Source: Pantoea sp050157905 (GTDB lineage Bacteria > Pseudomonadota > Gammaproteobacteria > Enterobacterales > Enterobacteriaceae). Taken from it: DNA of 64,000 nucleotides. Every line of letters starts with the position of its first letter. Position 1 is the first letter of the stretch. The DNA is taken from positions 2,480,001 to 2,544,000 of the forward strand of contig NZ_JBKIWZ010000001.1 of assembly GCF_050157905.1 (NCBI RefSeq), written 5' to 3'. The notes under the pieces were generated by a model. It was not told the DNA's origin and made no database searches. It was given only the letters and a program-made list of their open reading frames with translations. The position numbers and the translations under genes were made by a program. Positions 53,520-63,136 of the stretch are shown piece after piece.

Positions 53520-54425
53520 ATGAAACGCCCGGATTATCGAACGCTTCAGGCGCTGGATTCAGTGATCCGCGAACGCGGATTTGAGCGTGCCGCACAAAAA
53601 TTGTGTATCACGCAGTCGGCGGTATCACAGCGCATCAAGCAGCTGGAAAACCTGTTTGGCCAGCCGCTGCTGGTGCGCACGGTGCCGCCGCGCCCCACCG
53701 AACAGGGCCAGAAACTGCTGGCGTTGCTGCACCAGGTGGAACTGCTGGAAGAGGAGTGGCTGGGCGATGAGAATAGTGGCACCACGCCCCTGCTGCTGTC
53801 GCTGGCGGTCAACGCCGACAGTCTGGCGACCTGGCTGTTGCCTGCGCTGAAAGATGTGCTGGCAGACTCGCCCGTCCGCCTGAACCTGCAGGTTGAAGAT
53901 GAAACCCGCACCCAGGAGCGCCTGCGTCGGGGCGAAGTGGTGGGCGCGGTCAGTATTCAGCCACAGCCTCTGCCCAGTTGCCTGGTGGATCAGCTCGGCG
54001 CGCTTGACTACCTGTTTGTGGCGTCGCGTGACTTTGCCGATCGCTTCTTCCCGAACGGCGTCACCCGCTCTGCTTTGCTGAAAGCGCCTGCGGTCGCGTT
54101 TGACCACCTTGACGATATGCACCAGGCTTTTCTGCAGCAGAACTTTGACCTGTCACCAGGCAGCGTTCCGTGCCACATCGTGAACTCCTCAGAGGCCTTT
54201 GTGCAGATGGCGCGACAGGGATCGACCTGCTGCATGATCCCGCATCTGCAGATTGAGCGTGAGCTGGCAAGCGGAGAGTTAATTGACCTGACGCCAGGCC
54301 TCTATCAGCGCCGCATGCTCTACTGGCACCGGTTTGCGCCTGAAAGCCGGTTAATGCGTCGGGTCACCGATGCGCTGATTGCGCACGGACATCGGGTGCT
54401 GCGTCAGGATGAAGTCGTCGCCTGA
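53520..54425 (+). CDS. argP: LysR-type regulator ArgP (IciA)
   Basis: Activates argO (arginine export) with arginine, represses with lysine, and in E. coli also controls dapB, lysA and others; IciA was first described as an inhibitor of chromosome initiation. 301 aa (E. coli 297). The HTH spans about 5-60 (FERAAQKLCITQSAVSQRIK). The effector domain contains VVGAVSIQPQPLPSCLVDQL. ATG 53520 is preceded by AAGGAG at a somewhat long spacing. Its target argO lies 900 bp downstream on the opposite strand. Confidence 0.95.
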   Translation: MKRPDYRTLQALDSVIRERGFERAAQKLCITQSAVSQRIKQLENLFGQPLLVRTVPPRPTEQGQKLLALLHQVELLEEEWLGDENSGTTPLLLSLAVNADSLATWLLPALKDVLADSPVRLNLQVEDETRTQERLRRGEVVGAVSIQPQPLPSCLVDQLGALDYLFVASRDFADRFFPNGVTRSALLKAPAVAFDHLDDMHQAFLQQNFDLSPGSVPCHIVNSSEAFVQMARQGSTCCMIPHLQIERELASGELIDLTPGLYQRRMLYWHRFAPESRLMRRVTDALIAHGHRVLRQDEVVA

Positions 54426-54429
54426 AAAC

Positions 54430-54457
54430 AAAAACGGGGCAACAGCCCCGTTTTTTT
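54430..54457. terminator. Bidirectional terminator between argP and yggE
   Basis: AAAAACGGGGC/GCCCCGTTTTT (11 bp, 4-nt loop) with T tracts on both sides serves the convergent genes. Its plus-side T tract overlaps the yggE stop codon. Confidence 0.92.
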
Positions 54458-55181
54458 ATTGTGCCGCGTTGGGCTTGATCTCAAACACCACATCAACCTG
54501 ATCGTCAAAGTTGATGCTCTGCTGATCATAGGTTTCCTGCGCAGAGGTATCTGCCGCCGCCGCCGCTTTATACATGCGGTTCATCGGCATCGGCTGATAG
54601 TTGGCAACCTGGTAACGAATGCTGTAGATCGGCCCCAGCTTCGCGTTAAATCCTTCTGCCAGCTGGGATGCCTGCCGGGTCGCATTCTTAATCGCCGCGT
54701 TACGCGCCTGCTCTTTATAACTCTCCGGGTTTGCCACGCCTAACTCAACGCTACGCACCTCGTTCAGGCCTGACTTCAATGCGCCATCCAGCAGATCGTT
54801 CAGCTTGTCCAGCTGGCGCAGCGTGACCTGTACCTGACGGACAGCACGGTAGCCTTTCAGGACTGATTTACCCTCTTTGGTGTAGTCATACTCAGGCTGC
54901 GTGCTCAGGTTAGCCGCCTCGATATCTTTCTTCTCAATGCCATTTTTCTGCAGAAAATCGAAATATTGAGCAACCCGGCTGTCCGCCTGCTTTTTCGCAT
55001 CGGCGGCATCTTTGGATGAGACGTTCACCACGATAGAGAGCGTGGCGATATCGGGACGGGCATCGACTGTTGCCTTGCCTGAGGTCACCACGTGGGGCCC
55101 GTTCGGTAACTCATCAGCGTATACGCCAGGCAGTGCCCCGGCGCTCATGATTGCGGCCAGAGCCAATGCTTTCAGTTTCAT
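54456..55181 (-). CDS. yggE: SIMPL-domain periplasmic protein YggE
   Basis: A 241-aa secreted protein (E. coli 246) of the SIMPL/DUF541 family. The signal peptide is cleaved near PGVYA^D. The domain runs through HVVTSGKATVDARPDIATLS and ends with DDQVDVVFEIKP. In E. coli it reduces oxidative-stress effects, by an unknown mechanism. ATG 55181 has AAGGAGG upstream; the frame reaching to 55205 is not needed. Confidence 0.93.
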   Translation of the reverse strand: MKLKALALAAIMSAGALPGVYADELPNGPHVVTSGKATVDARPDIATLSIVVNVSSKDAADAKKQADSRVAQYFDFLQKNGIEKKDIEAANLSTQPEYDYTKEGKSVLKGYRAVRQVQVTLRQLDKLNDLLDGALKSGLNEVRSVELGVANPESYKEQARNAAIKNATRQASQLAEGFNAKLGPIYSIRYQVANYQPMPMNRMYKAAAAADTSAQETYDQQSINFDDQVDVVFEIKPNAAQ

Positions 55182-55325
55182 GAAAGTCCTCCTTGAAAAG
55201 GTCACTATGATGGCTTCTAACCGGCGAAGCCCAGCAGCGCATCGGTATGCGCCATGCTTTGAGTGGTCATTATGGCAAAAGTTCGCCCGTCATGCGGCAA
55301 TTACCGGCACGGCTCGCGACCGGAT

Positions 55326-55949
55326 TCAAAAACCGGCTATGCCCTGGCGAGCCAGCTGCAGAGCGATGAACCACATGACCGCACCGACCAGCAGATTAAT
55401 GATGCGCTGTGCTTTCATCGTGCGCAGCCGCGGGGAGAGCCACGCCGCCAGCAGCGCCAGACCGAAGAACCACAGTACCGATGCACTGATGGTCCCCAGT
55501 GCGAACCACTGGCGTGCCGTAGTGGTCGGCAGCTGACCGCCCAGGCTGCCCAGGACCACAAACGTATCAAGATAGACGTGTGGATTGAGCCAGGTGACCG
55601 CCAGCAGCGTTGCGATAATTCGTCCCCTGCCCTGTTTTAACGTCTCACCCTGTGCCAGGTCAGCGTCGCCACGAAAAGCACTGCGCAGCGCCCCCCAGCC
55701 ATACCACAGCAGAAAGGCAACGCCTGCCCAGGTAATGGCCATCAACAGCAGCGGCGACTGGTTCAGCAGTGCGCTGCCGCCAAAGATGCCGCCACAGATC
55801 AGCAGAATATCGCTCAGCGAGCAGAGTGCCGCTGTCATCAGATGATACTGGCGCTTCACGCCCTGATTCATCACAAAAGCGTTCTGAGGGCCCAGCGGCA
55901 GGATGAGCGCAGCGCCAAGCGCAAGCCCCTGAAAATAAAGAGATAACAC
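55326..55949 (-). CDS. argO: Arginine exporter ArgO
   Basis: A LysE-family inner-membrane exporter of arginine and canavanine. 207 aa (E. coli 211), with six hydrophobic segments. The LysE-family start is YFQGLALGAALILPLGPQNA, then FVMNQGVKRQYHL; LLAVTWLNPHVYLDTFVVLG is the second signature. Expected to be activated by ArgP. Order yggE-argO-mscS-fbaA follows E. coli. Confidence 0.95.
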   Translation of the reverse strand: MLSLYFQGLALGAALILPLGPQNAFVMNQGVKRQYHLMTAALCSLSDILLICGGIFGGSALLNQSPLLLMAITWAGVAFLLWYGWGALRSAFRGDADLAQGETLKQGRGRIIATLLAVTWLNPHVYLDTFVVLGSLGGQLPTTTARQWFALGTISASVLWFFGLALLAAWLSPRLRTMKAQRIINLLVGAVMWFIALQLARQGIAGF

Positions 55950-56046
55950 AGGATTACTTCCTCACAGGATTCGATGCGGTGAAGTATAAGGAGAGAAGGT
56001 AATAAGCGGAAATTGAAAGAATTAATCTGCGATTAGCAGAATTAAT

Positions 56047-56064
56047 GGGCGACCCGGGTCGCCC
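56047..56064 (-). terminator. Palindromic hairpin after mscS
   Basis: GGGCGACCCGGGTCGCCC is an 18-bp perfect palindrome 9 bp after the mscS stop; on minus it is followed by ATTAATTCT. The form fits a terminator, with a poor T tract. Confidence 0.6.
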
Positions 56065-56073
56065 GACGAAAGT

Positions 56074-56955
56074 TTACTGTGGCTGTGCCTCGGGTGCTGT
56101 AGCCTCTGGCTTACTGACCGCATGAAGATGCACATCCATTTGTGGATAAGGAATGCCAATCCCTTTCTCATCCAGGGCACGTTTAAAGTTCTTCATCAGG
56201 TCCCAGTAGACATTCTGGAGGTCTCCGCTGTTACTCCAGCAGCGCACTACGAAGTTCAGGGAGGATGCGGCCAGCTCGTTCAGACCGATCTGAATGCCCT
56301 TGTCTTTCAGTACGCGCTCATCGGCTTCCACCACCTGCTGCAGTAACGCGATTACTTCATCTACATCCGCGTCGTAGGCAACGCCAATAATAAACTCATT
56401 GCGGCGAACCGGCTCGCGCGAGAAGTTGACGATGTTTCCGCTGATGATCTTGCCATTCGGTACGACGACGATTTTGCCATCTGCAGAGCGCAGCGTGGTG
56501 GAAAAGATCTGCACGTTCAGGACAGTGCCCATTACGCCACCCAGATCGACAAACTCGCCAGTCCGGAACGGACGGAAGGTCACCAGCAATACGCCAGCCG
56601 CCAGGTTTGAGAGTGAGCCCTGTAAGGCCAGACCCACGGCCAGTCCGGCAGCACCCAGCACGGCAATCACCGAGGCCGTCTGGACACCAATGCGCCCCAG
56701 CGCGGCGATAAGCGTAAAAGCAATGACGCCATAGCGCACCAGCGCAGAGAGGAAATCGGCAACGGTGGCGTCGATGTGACGGGCCCGCAGCAGACGATTG
56801 ACCGTATTGGAGATAATGCGGGCGATGATCATCCCGACGATAAGAATGGCGATGGCCGCAACGATATTGACGGCGTAGCTGAGGATCAGCGCCTGATTGC
56901 GTATCAGCCAGTTGCCCGCGTTATTGATGCCGTCGACGACGTGTAACTCTTCCAT
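56074..56955 (-). CDS. mscS: Small-conductance mechanosensitive channel MscS
   Basis: Heptameric inner-membrane channel that opens under osmotic downshock. 293 aa (E. coli 286). Three N-terminal helices are visible; the pore helix TM3 has the Gly/Ala pattern in VLGAAGLAVGLALQGSLSNL. The cytoplasmic beta domain follows (PFRTGEFVDLGGVMGTV, NGKIISGNIVNFSR). It ends with an extra Pro/Glu-rich tail (KPEATAPEAQPQ). Confidence 0.96.
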   Translation of the reverse strand: MEELHVVDGINNAGNWLIRNQALILSYAVNIVAAIAILIVGMIIARIISNTVNRLLRARHIDATVADFLSALVRYGVIAFTLIAALGRIGVQTASVIAVLGAAGLAVGLALQGSLSNLAAGVLLVTFRPFRTGEFVDLGGVMGTVLNVQIFSTTLRSADGKIVVVPNGKIISGNIVNFSREPVRRNEFIIGVAYDADVDEVIALLQQVVEADERVLKDKGIQIGLNELAASSLNFVVRCWSNSGDLQNVYWDLMKNFKRALDEKGIGIPYPQMDVHLHAVSKPEATAPEAQPQ

Positions 56956-57089
56956 TAATAAGCCCTGTTGTTAGCTTCCCATCGGGGAATGACAAAACTG
57001 CCAGATGTAATCCGACACCCTGGTAACAAGGGTAATCAATTATCAGATGAAGTGCCAAATCCCCCTCTCTTCCGGCTGGCTTAACGCAT

Positions 57090-57116
57090 AAAAAAAGGCC
57101 CTTTCGGGCCTTTTTT
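57090..57116. terminator. Rho-independent terminator after fbaA, bidirectional form
   Basis: AAAAAAGGCCC/GGGCCTTTTTT (11 bp, 4-nt loop TTTC) ends 19 bp downstream of the fbaA stop. It should end the epd-pgk-fbaA transcript; mscS, on the same strand, then needs its own promoter in the 57000-57090 gap. Confidence 0.92.
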
Positions 57117-57135
57117 GTACGGTAACGGATAAACG

Positions 57136-58215
57136 TTACAGAACGTCGACAGCGTTCAGCTCTTTGAAAGCCTGCTCCAGACGCACGACCATTGAGGACT
57201 GGGCAGCACGCAGCCAGACACGCGGGTCATAATATTTCTTGTTTGGCTTGTCGTCGCCTTCCGGGTTACCCAGCTGGGACTGCAGATAGCCTTCGTTCTT
57301 TTTGTAGTACTGCAGGATACCGTCCCATGTCGCCCACTGGGTGTCGGTATCGATGTTCATCTTGATCACGCCGTAGCTGATAGACTCTTCGATTTCTGCT
57401 GCTGAAGAACCGGAACCGCCGTGGAAAACGAAGTCCAGCGCGTTGTGCGGCAGGCCATGTTTTTCACAGACAAATTTCTGCGAGTCACGCAGGATGGTTG
57501 GGGTCAGTTTTACGTTGCCTGGCTTGTAAACGCCGTGAACGTTACCGAATGAGGCCGCAATGGTGAAGCGCGGGCTGATCGCATGCAGTTTTTCGTACGC
57601 GTAGTTTACATCTTCTGGCTGCGTGTAGAGCGCTGATGCGTCCATGTGGCTGTTATCCACGCCATCTTCTTCACCACCGGTGCAGCCCAGTTCGATCTCC
57701 AGGGTCATGTCCAGTTTGGCCATGCGCGCCAGGTACTTGCTGCTGATTTCGATATTCTCTTCCAGAGACTCTTCTGACAGGTCAATCATGTGAGAAGAGA
57801 AGAGTGGCTTACCATTTTTCTGGAAGTACGCTTCGCCCGCGTCCAGCAGACCGTCGATCCACGGCAGCAGTTTCTTGGCACAGTGGTCGGTGTGCAGGAT
57901 AACCGGCACGCCATACTGCTCTGCCATCAGGTGAACATGGTGTGCGCCAGCGATAGCACCGAAGATGGCCGCGCCCTGTGGCTTGTCAGTCTTGAAGCCT
58001 TTACCTGCGATAAAGGCCGCACCACCGTTAGAGAACTGGATGATGATAGGCGCTTTAACTTTCGCTGCCGCTTCGAGTGCCGCATTGATGGAGTCGGTGC
58101 CGACGCAGTTTACGGCTGGCAGTGCGAATTTGTTCTCTTTTGCAACTTTGAAGATCTTCTGTACGTCATCACCAGTAACAACGCCGGGTTTTACGAAATC
58201 AAAAATTTTAGACAT
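57136..58215 (-). CDS. fbaA: Fructose-bisphosphate aldolase, class II
   Basis: Zinc-dependent cleavage of fructose-1,6-bisphosphate to DHAP and glyceraldehyde-3-phosphate. 359 aa, the E. coli length. Catalytic Asp and zinc His are in VILHTDHCAKKLLPW; further zinc ligands are in GNVHGVYKPGN and DFVFHGGSGSSAAEIEES. Last gene of epd-pgk-fbaA; 105 bp separate it from pgk. Confidence 0.98.
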   Translation of the reverse strand: MSKIFDFVKPGVVTGDDVQKIFKVAKENKFALPAVNCVGTDSINAALEAAAKVKAPIIIQFSNGGAAFIAGKGFKTDKPQGAAIFGAIAGAHHVHLMAEQYGVPVILHTDHCAKKLLPWIDGLLDAGEAYFQKNGKPLFSSHMIDLSEESLEENIEISSKYLARMAKLDMTLEIELGCTGGEEDGVDNSHMDASALYTQPEDVNYAYEKLHAISPRFTIAASFGNVHGVYKPGNVKLTPTILRDSQKFVCEKHGLPHNALDFVFHGGSGSSAAEIEESISYGVIKMNIDTDTQWATWDGILQYYKKNEGYLQSQLGNPEGDDKPNKKYYDPRVWLRAAQSSMVVRLEQAFKELNAVDVL

Positions 58216-58320
58216 GATTGTGTCCTGTTTCGTGACCGTTGTTCCCCTTAAGGAACGTCGATTTAAACGCCCAGTCGGGCAAGACTTCAGGCGATGCTGT
58301 CAGGCACCGCCCCCAAAGGA

Positions 58321-59484
58321 TTACTGCTTCGCACGCTCTTCCAGCATGGCAACGGCTGGCAGTTTTTTGCCTTCCACGAACTCCAGGAATGCGCCGCCGC
58401 CGGTCGAGATGTAGGAAATTTTGTCTTCAATGCCGAACATATCGATAGCCGCTAAGGTATCGCCGCCGCCTGCCACAGAGAACGCGTCGCTGTCTGCAAT
58501 GGCGTTAGCCACGATCTCAGTTCCTTTACGGAAGTTAGGGAACTCAAACACGCCTACCGGACCGTTCCACAGGATGGTTCTGGCGTTCTTCAGAATGGCC
58601 GCCATTGCCTGTGCGGTTTCATCACCGAAGTCCATAATCTCTTCGTTATCCGCGACTTCCGAAACCTTTTTCACGGTTGAAGGGGCAGTTTCAGAGAATT
58701 CCGTGCCAACGCGTGAGTCAACCGGAACCGGGATGCCGTACTGGTCGCGCAGGCCTTTAGCCGCTTCAACGAAGTCGGGTTCATAGAGTGATTTACCGAC
58801 GTTGTTGTCGATAGCCACAAAGGTGTTAGCGATGCCGCCGCCGACAATCACGGTGTCCGCGATTTTCACCAGAGACTGCAGCACATCGAATTTGGTCGAA
58901 ACTTTAGAGCCACCAACGACCGCAACCAGTGGACGTTCAGGGTTGCTCATCACTTTACCCAGCGCTTCCAGCTCAGCGGAGAGCAGCGGGCCTGCACAGG
59001 CGACAGGCGCAAATTTGCCGACGCCATGGGTAGACGCCTGCGCGCGGTGCGCGGTACCAAAAGCATCCATCACGAAGACGTCACACAGGGCAGCATATTT
59101 TTTAGACAGTGCTTCATCGTCTTTCTTTTCGCCTTTGTTGAAGCGAACGTTTTCCAGAACCACCAGCTCGCCAGCGCCAACTTCAACGCCATCGAGGTAA
59201 TCTTTTGCCAGCGTTACGGTGGTGCCGTTCAGCTTCTCTTTCAGGTAGTTAACTACCGGCAGCAGTGAGAACTCTTCGTTATATTCACCTTCGGTCGGAC
59301 GACCCAGGTGAGAGGTAACCATTACTTTCGCGCCCTGCTTCAACGCCGCTTCAATGGTTGGCAGAGAAGCACGGATACGTGCATCAGACGTCACTTTACC
59401 TTCTTTAACAGGTACGTTCAGATCGGCACGGATCAGCACGCGTTTGCCAGCCAGATCCAGATCGGTCATCTTAATTACAGACAT
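58321..59484 (-). CDS. pgk: Phosphoglycerate kinase
   Basis: Makes ATP from 1,3-bisphosphoglycerate in glycolysis. 387 aa, the E. coli length. Motifs: RVLIRADLNVPVKEGKV, MVTSHLGRPTEGEYNEE, VAVVGGSKVSTKFDVL, and the C-terminal nucleotide loop SVAGGGDTLAAIDMFG. Middle gene of epd-pgk-fbaA, 51 bp after epd. Confidence 0.99.
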   Translation of the reverse strand: MSVIKMTDLDLAGKRVLIRADLNVPVKEGKVTSDARIRASLPTIEAALKQGAKVMVTSHLGRPTEGEYNEEFSLLPVVNYLKEKLNGTTVTLAKDYLDGVEVGAGELVVLENVRFNKGEKKDDEALSKKYAALCDVFVMDAFGTAHRAQASTHGVGKFAPVACAGPLLSAELEALGKVMSNPERPLVAVVGGSKVSTKFDVLQSLVKIADTVIVGGGIANTFVAIDNNVGKSLYEPDFVEAAKGLRDQYGIPVPVDSRVGTEFSETAPSTVKKVSEVADNEEIMDFGDETAQAMAAILKNARTILWNGPVGVFEFPNFRKGTEIVANAIADSDAFSVAGGGDTLAAIDMFGIEDKISYISTGGGAFLEFVEGKKLPAVAMLEERAKQ

Positions 59485-59535
59485 GGTGAATCCTCTCGTT
59501 GATTCTCATAAGTTTTGCCAGACGCAAACCGCGTC

Positions 59536-60555
59536 TTACCTGAAACCACTTGCGGCCATCGCTAACGTCGTGTCGAGCATCCGGTTAGCGAAGCCCCATT
59601 CGTTGTCACACCAGACCAGGGTCTTGATAAGGTGTTGACCACTGACCCGCGTTTGTGTTCCATCCACAATGGCACTATGCGGATCATGGTTAAAATCGAC
59701 TGAGACTAACGGTAATTCCGTATAGTCAACTATACCACGAAATGCCCCCTCTGCCGCGCTTTGCAGCAGGGTGTTCACCTCACAAGCCTTTACGGGCTGA
59801 CGTACAGAAACACTGAGATCGATGGCCGTCACGTTAATCGTTGGCACGCGAACGGCTATCGCCTCGAAGCGATCGTTGAATTTCGGAAAAATGCGGGTAA
59901 TCCCGGCGGCCAGCCGCGTGTCGACTGGAATGATCGACTGACTGGCGGCGCGGGTACGACGCAGATCGCTGTGATAGGCGTCGATGACCTGCTGGTCGTG
60001 CATCGCGGAGTGGATCGTGGTGACAGTGCCGGACTCGATGCCAAAGGCGTCATCCAGCAGTTTGATCACCGGAATAATGCAGTTGGTGGTACAGGAGGCG
60101 TTGGAGACGATGCGATCGCCGGGCGTCAGATCCTGCTGATTCACGCCATACACGACGGTGGCGTCGAGGTCATGGCCGCCAGGATGCGAGAACAGGACTT
60201 TCTTCGCGCCCGCCTGCAGATGCGCTTCACCGTCGGCGCGCGACCCGTAGACGCCCGTGCAGTCCAGCACGACATCCACGTCCAGTTCGCGCCAGGGAAG
60301 ATCGGCAATATCAGCACGGTGAAGAATGCGCAGGGTATCGCCTCCCACACACAACACATCGCGCTCCTGTCGGACATCGAAAGCAAAACGGCCGTGGCTG
60401 GTATCATACTTCAGCAGGTGCGCCATGCCGGTGGCTTCAGCCAGCTCGTTAATGGCGACGACGGTGATTTCCGCCCGCCGGCCCGTTTCATAGAGCGCAC
60501 GCAGGACGTTGCGTCCAATCCGGCCAAAACCATTTATTGCTACCCGTACCGTCAT
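59536..60555 (-). CDS. epd: D-erythrose-4-phosphate dehydrogenase
   Basis: Oxidises erythrose-4-phosphate to 4-phosphoerythronate, the first step of the DXP-independent branch of PLP synthesis. 339 aa, the E. coli length. A GAPDH-family protein: Rossmann start RVAINGFGRIGRNVLRALYE, catalytic Cys in IVSNASCTTNCIIPVIKLLD. Position upstream of pgk and fbaA and the sequence AINELAEATGMAHLLKYDTS mark it as Epd rather than GapA. Confidence 0.97.
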   Translation of the reverse strand: MTVRVAINGFGRIGRNVLRALYETGRRAEITVVAINELAEATGMAHLLKYDTSHGRFAFDVRQERDVLCVGGDTLRILHRADIADLPWRELDVDVVLDCTGVYGSRADGEAHLQAGAKKVLFSHPGGHDLDATVVYGVNQQDLTPGDRIVSNASCTTNCIIPVIKLLDDAFGIESGTVTTIHSAMHDQQVIDAYHSDLRRTRAASQSIIPVDTRLAAGITRIFPKFNDRFEAIAVRVPTINVTAIDLSVSVRQPVKACEVNTLLQSAAEGAFRGIVDYTELPLVSVDFNHDPHSAIVDGTQTRVSGQHLIKTLVWCDNEWGFANRMLDTTLAMAASGFR

Positions 60556-60745
60556 TTCTCTCCTGCCACGTCAGACTGAAAAAAACGTGCCGTTAGCCTG
60601 AGCGTTTCACTGCATTTTGTACAGGAGATTCTTACCCGGCTTTGTCCGAAACCAGGACGATTTGCCCGGAGACTGAAACGGTTCAGCTACAATAATAGAA
60701 TGCAGGAATAACGGGAATGACTGTGATCAATCTGCCTGCTTAAAT

Positions 60746-60761
60746 TTGGATCTACATCACA
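60746..60761 (-). promoter_or_regulatory. Candidate CRP site upstream of epd
   Basis: On minus the sequence TGTGATGTAGATCCAA has a perfect left half-site and three of five matches in the right half (TGTGA-N6-TCACA). A TATTAT at 60692-60697 could be the -10, which would put the site near -70, a class I position. In E. coli an upstream epd promoter is CRP-dependent. The 315-bp gap holds no gene. Confidence 0.45.
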
Positions 60762-60802
60762 AAAACGGGCAAAAATCAGTTATTACTGCAGGAATAAAAG
60801 AG

Positions 60803-60827
60803 GAGAAAGGGACGAAAATATCGTCCC
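60803..60827 (-). terminator. Terminator-like hairpin after tktA
   Basis: On minus, GGGACGA/TCGTCCC (7 bp, 5-nt loop) is followed by TTTCTCC, 44 bp after the tktA stop. The T tract is short. Confidence 0.55.
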
Positions 60828-60870
60828 CCGGTTTTACTGCCAGACGAGAACAGACCCGCCTGGCTGCTTT

Positions 60871-62865
60871 TTACGCCAGCAACGCCTTCGCTTTCGCGAC
60901 CACGTTGTCGACGGTAAAGCCAAACAGTTCAAACAGCTGATCTGCAGGCGCAGATTCGCCGAAGCTGGTCATGCCCACAATCGCGCCGTTCAGGCCAGTG
61001 TATTTGAACCAGTAATCTGCGATACCCGCTTCAATAGCGACGCGTGCGCTGACCGCTTTTGGCAGTACAGATTCACGATACTCATCGCTCTGCTTGTCGA
61101 AAGCATCGGTCGATGGCATAGAGACCACGCGCACTTTGCGGCCTTCGCTGGTCAGTTTGTCCCAGGCACCTACCGCCAGTTCCACTTCTGAACCGGTGGC
61201 GATCAGAATCAGCTCCGGTGTGCCCTCGCACGCTTTCAGCACGTAACCGCCGCGCGCGACGTCAGCCAGCTGTGCAGCATCACGTTCCTGCTGCGCCAGA
61301 TTCTGACGGGAGAAGATCAGCGCCGTCGGGCCGTCTTTACGCTCAATGGCATATTTCCACGCCACGGCAGATTCCACCTGGTCACATGGACGCCACAGGC
61401 TCATGTTTGGTGTGGTACGCAGGCTCGCCATCTGCTCAACCGGCTGGTGCGTCGGGCCATCTTCGCCCAGGCCAATGGAGTCATGGGTGTAGACCATGAT
61501 CTGACGAATCTTCATCAGTGCAGCCATACGCGCAGCATTACGCGCATATTCTACGAACATCAGGAAGGTTGCGGTGTAAGGCAGGAAGCCACCGTGCAGC
61601 GCCAGGCCGTTAGCAATGGCGGTCATACCGAACTCGCGCACACCGTAATGAATGTAGTTACCGGCCGCATCTTCATTGATCGGCTTAGAGCCGGACCAGA
61701 TGGTCAGGTTGCTTGGCGCCAGATCGGCTGAGCCACCCAGATATTCTGGCAGAATTTTACCAAAAGCTTCGATGGCATTCTGTGAGGCTTTACGGCTGGC
61801 GATTTTCGCCGGATTAGCCTGCAGCTGCTCAACAAACTTCTGCGACTCTTCCTGCCAGTTCGCCGGCAGTTCATTGCTGACGCGACGTTTGAACTCAGCC
61901 GCCAGCTCCGGATGCGCCTGCGCATAGGCGGCGAATTTCTCATTCCAGGCAGACTCTTTTGCCTGGCCCGCTTCTTTCGCGTCCCACTCAGCGTAAATGT
62001 CAGAAGGGATCACGAACGGTGCGTGGTTCCAGCCCAGCTGTTTGCGGGTCAGTGCCACTTCGTCATCGCCCAGCGGCGCGCCGTGTGAATCATGCGTGCC
62101 CGCTTTGTTCGGCGAACCGAAGCCAATCACGGTTTTGCACATCAGCAGTGAAGGTTTGTCGCTGACGCTTTTCGCTTCGTCGATCGCTTTGGCAATGGCC
62201 TCTGCATCGTGACCATCAATGCCACGGATTACGTGCCAGCCGTAAGCCTCAAAACGCTTCGCGGTGTCGTCGGTGAACCAGCCATCAATGTGACCGTCGA
62301 TAGAGATGCCGTTATCATCATAGAAGGCCACCAGCTTGCCCAGTTTCAGCGTTCCCGCCAGCGAGCAGACTTCGTGAGAGATGCCTTCCATCATGCAGCC
62401 GTCACCCATGAAGACATAGGTGTTGTGGTCTACGATATCATGACCCGGACGGTTGAACTGAGCGGCCAGCGTGCGCTCTGCAATCGCGAAGCCGACGGCG
62501 TTAGCGATACCCTGGCCCAGCGGACCGGTGGTGGTTTCCACACCTGCGGTGTAGCCATATTCCGGGTGACCTGGAGTCTTAGAGTGCAGCTGACGGAAAT
62601 TTTCCAGCTCGCTCATAGGCAGATCGTAGCCGGTCAGGTGCAGCAGGCTATAGATCAGCATTGAGCCGTGACCGTTAGAGAGCACAAAACGGTCGCGGTC
62701 AGCCCACAGCGGGTTCGTTGGGTTGTGGTTCAGATAGCCGCGCCAGAGGACTTCAGCGATGTCCGCCATACCCATTGGGGCACCCGGATGTCCCGACTTC
62801 GCTTTCTGTACTGCATCCATACTTAACGCGCGAACGGCGTTGGCAAGCTCTTTACGAGAGGGCAT
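60871..62865 (-). CDS. tktA: Transketolase A
   Basis: TPP-dependent transfer of two-carbon units in the pentose phosphate pathway; also makes erythrose-4-phosphate for aromatic synthesis. 664 aa (E. coli 663). The TPP motif is in TYVFMGDGCMMEGISHEVCS; GHPGAPMGMADIAEVLWRG is the N-terminal signature; GEDGPTHQPVEQMASLRTTP is the central transketolase motif. In this window it lies upstream of epd on the same strand, with loiP divergent from it. Confidence 0.98.
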   Translation of the reverse strand: MPSRKELANAVRALSMDAVQKAKSGHPGAPMGMADIAEVLWRGYLNHNPTNPLWADRDRFVLSNGHGSMLIYSLLHLTGYDLPMSELENFRQLHSKTPGHPEYGYTAGVETTTGPLGQGIANAVGFAIAERTLAAQFNRPGHDIVDHNTYVFMGDGCMMEGISHEVCSLAGTLKLGKLVAFYDDNGISIDGHIDGWFTDDTAKRFEAYGWHVIRGIDGHDAEAIAKAIDEAKSVSDKPSLLMCKTVIGFGSPNKAGTHDSHGAPLGDDEVALTRKQLGWNHAPFVIPSDIYAEWDAKEAGQAKESAWNEKFAAYAQAHPELAAEFKRRVSNELPANWQEESQKFVEQLQANPAKIASRKASQNAIEAFGKILPEYLGGSADLAPSNLTIWSGSKPINEDAAGNYIHYGVREFGMTAIANGLALHGGFLPYTATFLMFVEYARNAARMAALMKIRQIMVYTHDSIGLGEDGPTHQPVEQMASLRTTPNMSLWRPCDQVESAVAWKYAIERKDGPTALIFSRQNLAQQERDAAQLADVARGGYVLKACEGTPELILIATGSEVELAVGAWDKLTSEGRKVRVVSMPSTDAFDKQSDEYRESVLPKAVSARVAIEAGIADYWFKYTGLNGAIVGMTSFGESAPADQLFELFGFTVDNVVAKAKALLA

Positions 62866-63136
62866 TTTCTACTCCAGGTCGGATTAATGCTTCGCACCTT
62901 AACTCATTGTTATTAATGAGTTACCGGGCAAAACAAGGAAAAAGTTGCCCATCAATGTACATGAAAGTCGGGGCAAAAGTACATGCTGCAAAACGCTAAA
63001 TGCAGCCGCTTCGTCTGGCATTTCCGGCCAACTCTGCTAGCAAAGTGCAGACGGGCACGCTATAACCAAAACGTTTATCCACCTGGCTGAGTTTCAGGTG
63101 TTTGTTTTTCTTACCTTGTTATGAATGGGATCGAGC

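Noticed and set aside
59761..60579. 272-codon plus-strand open frame
   Set aside because: Antisense to epd, which has its catalytic Cys region and full family length.
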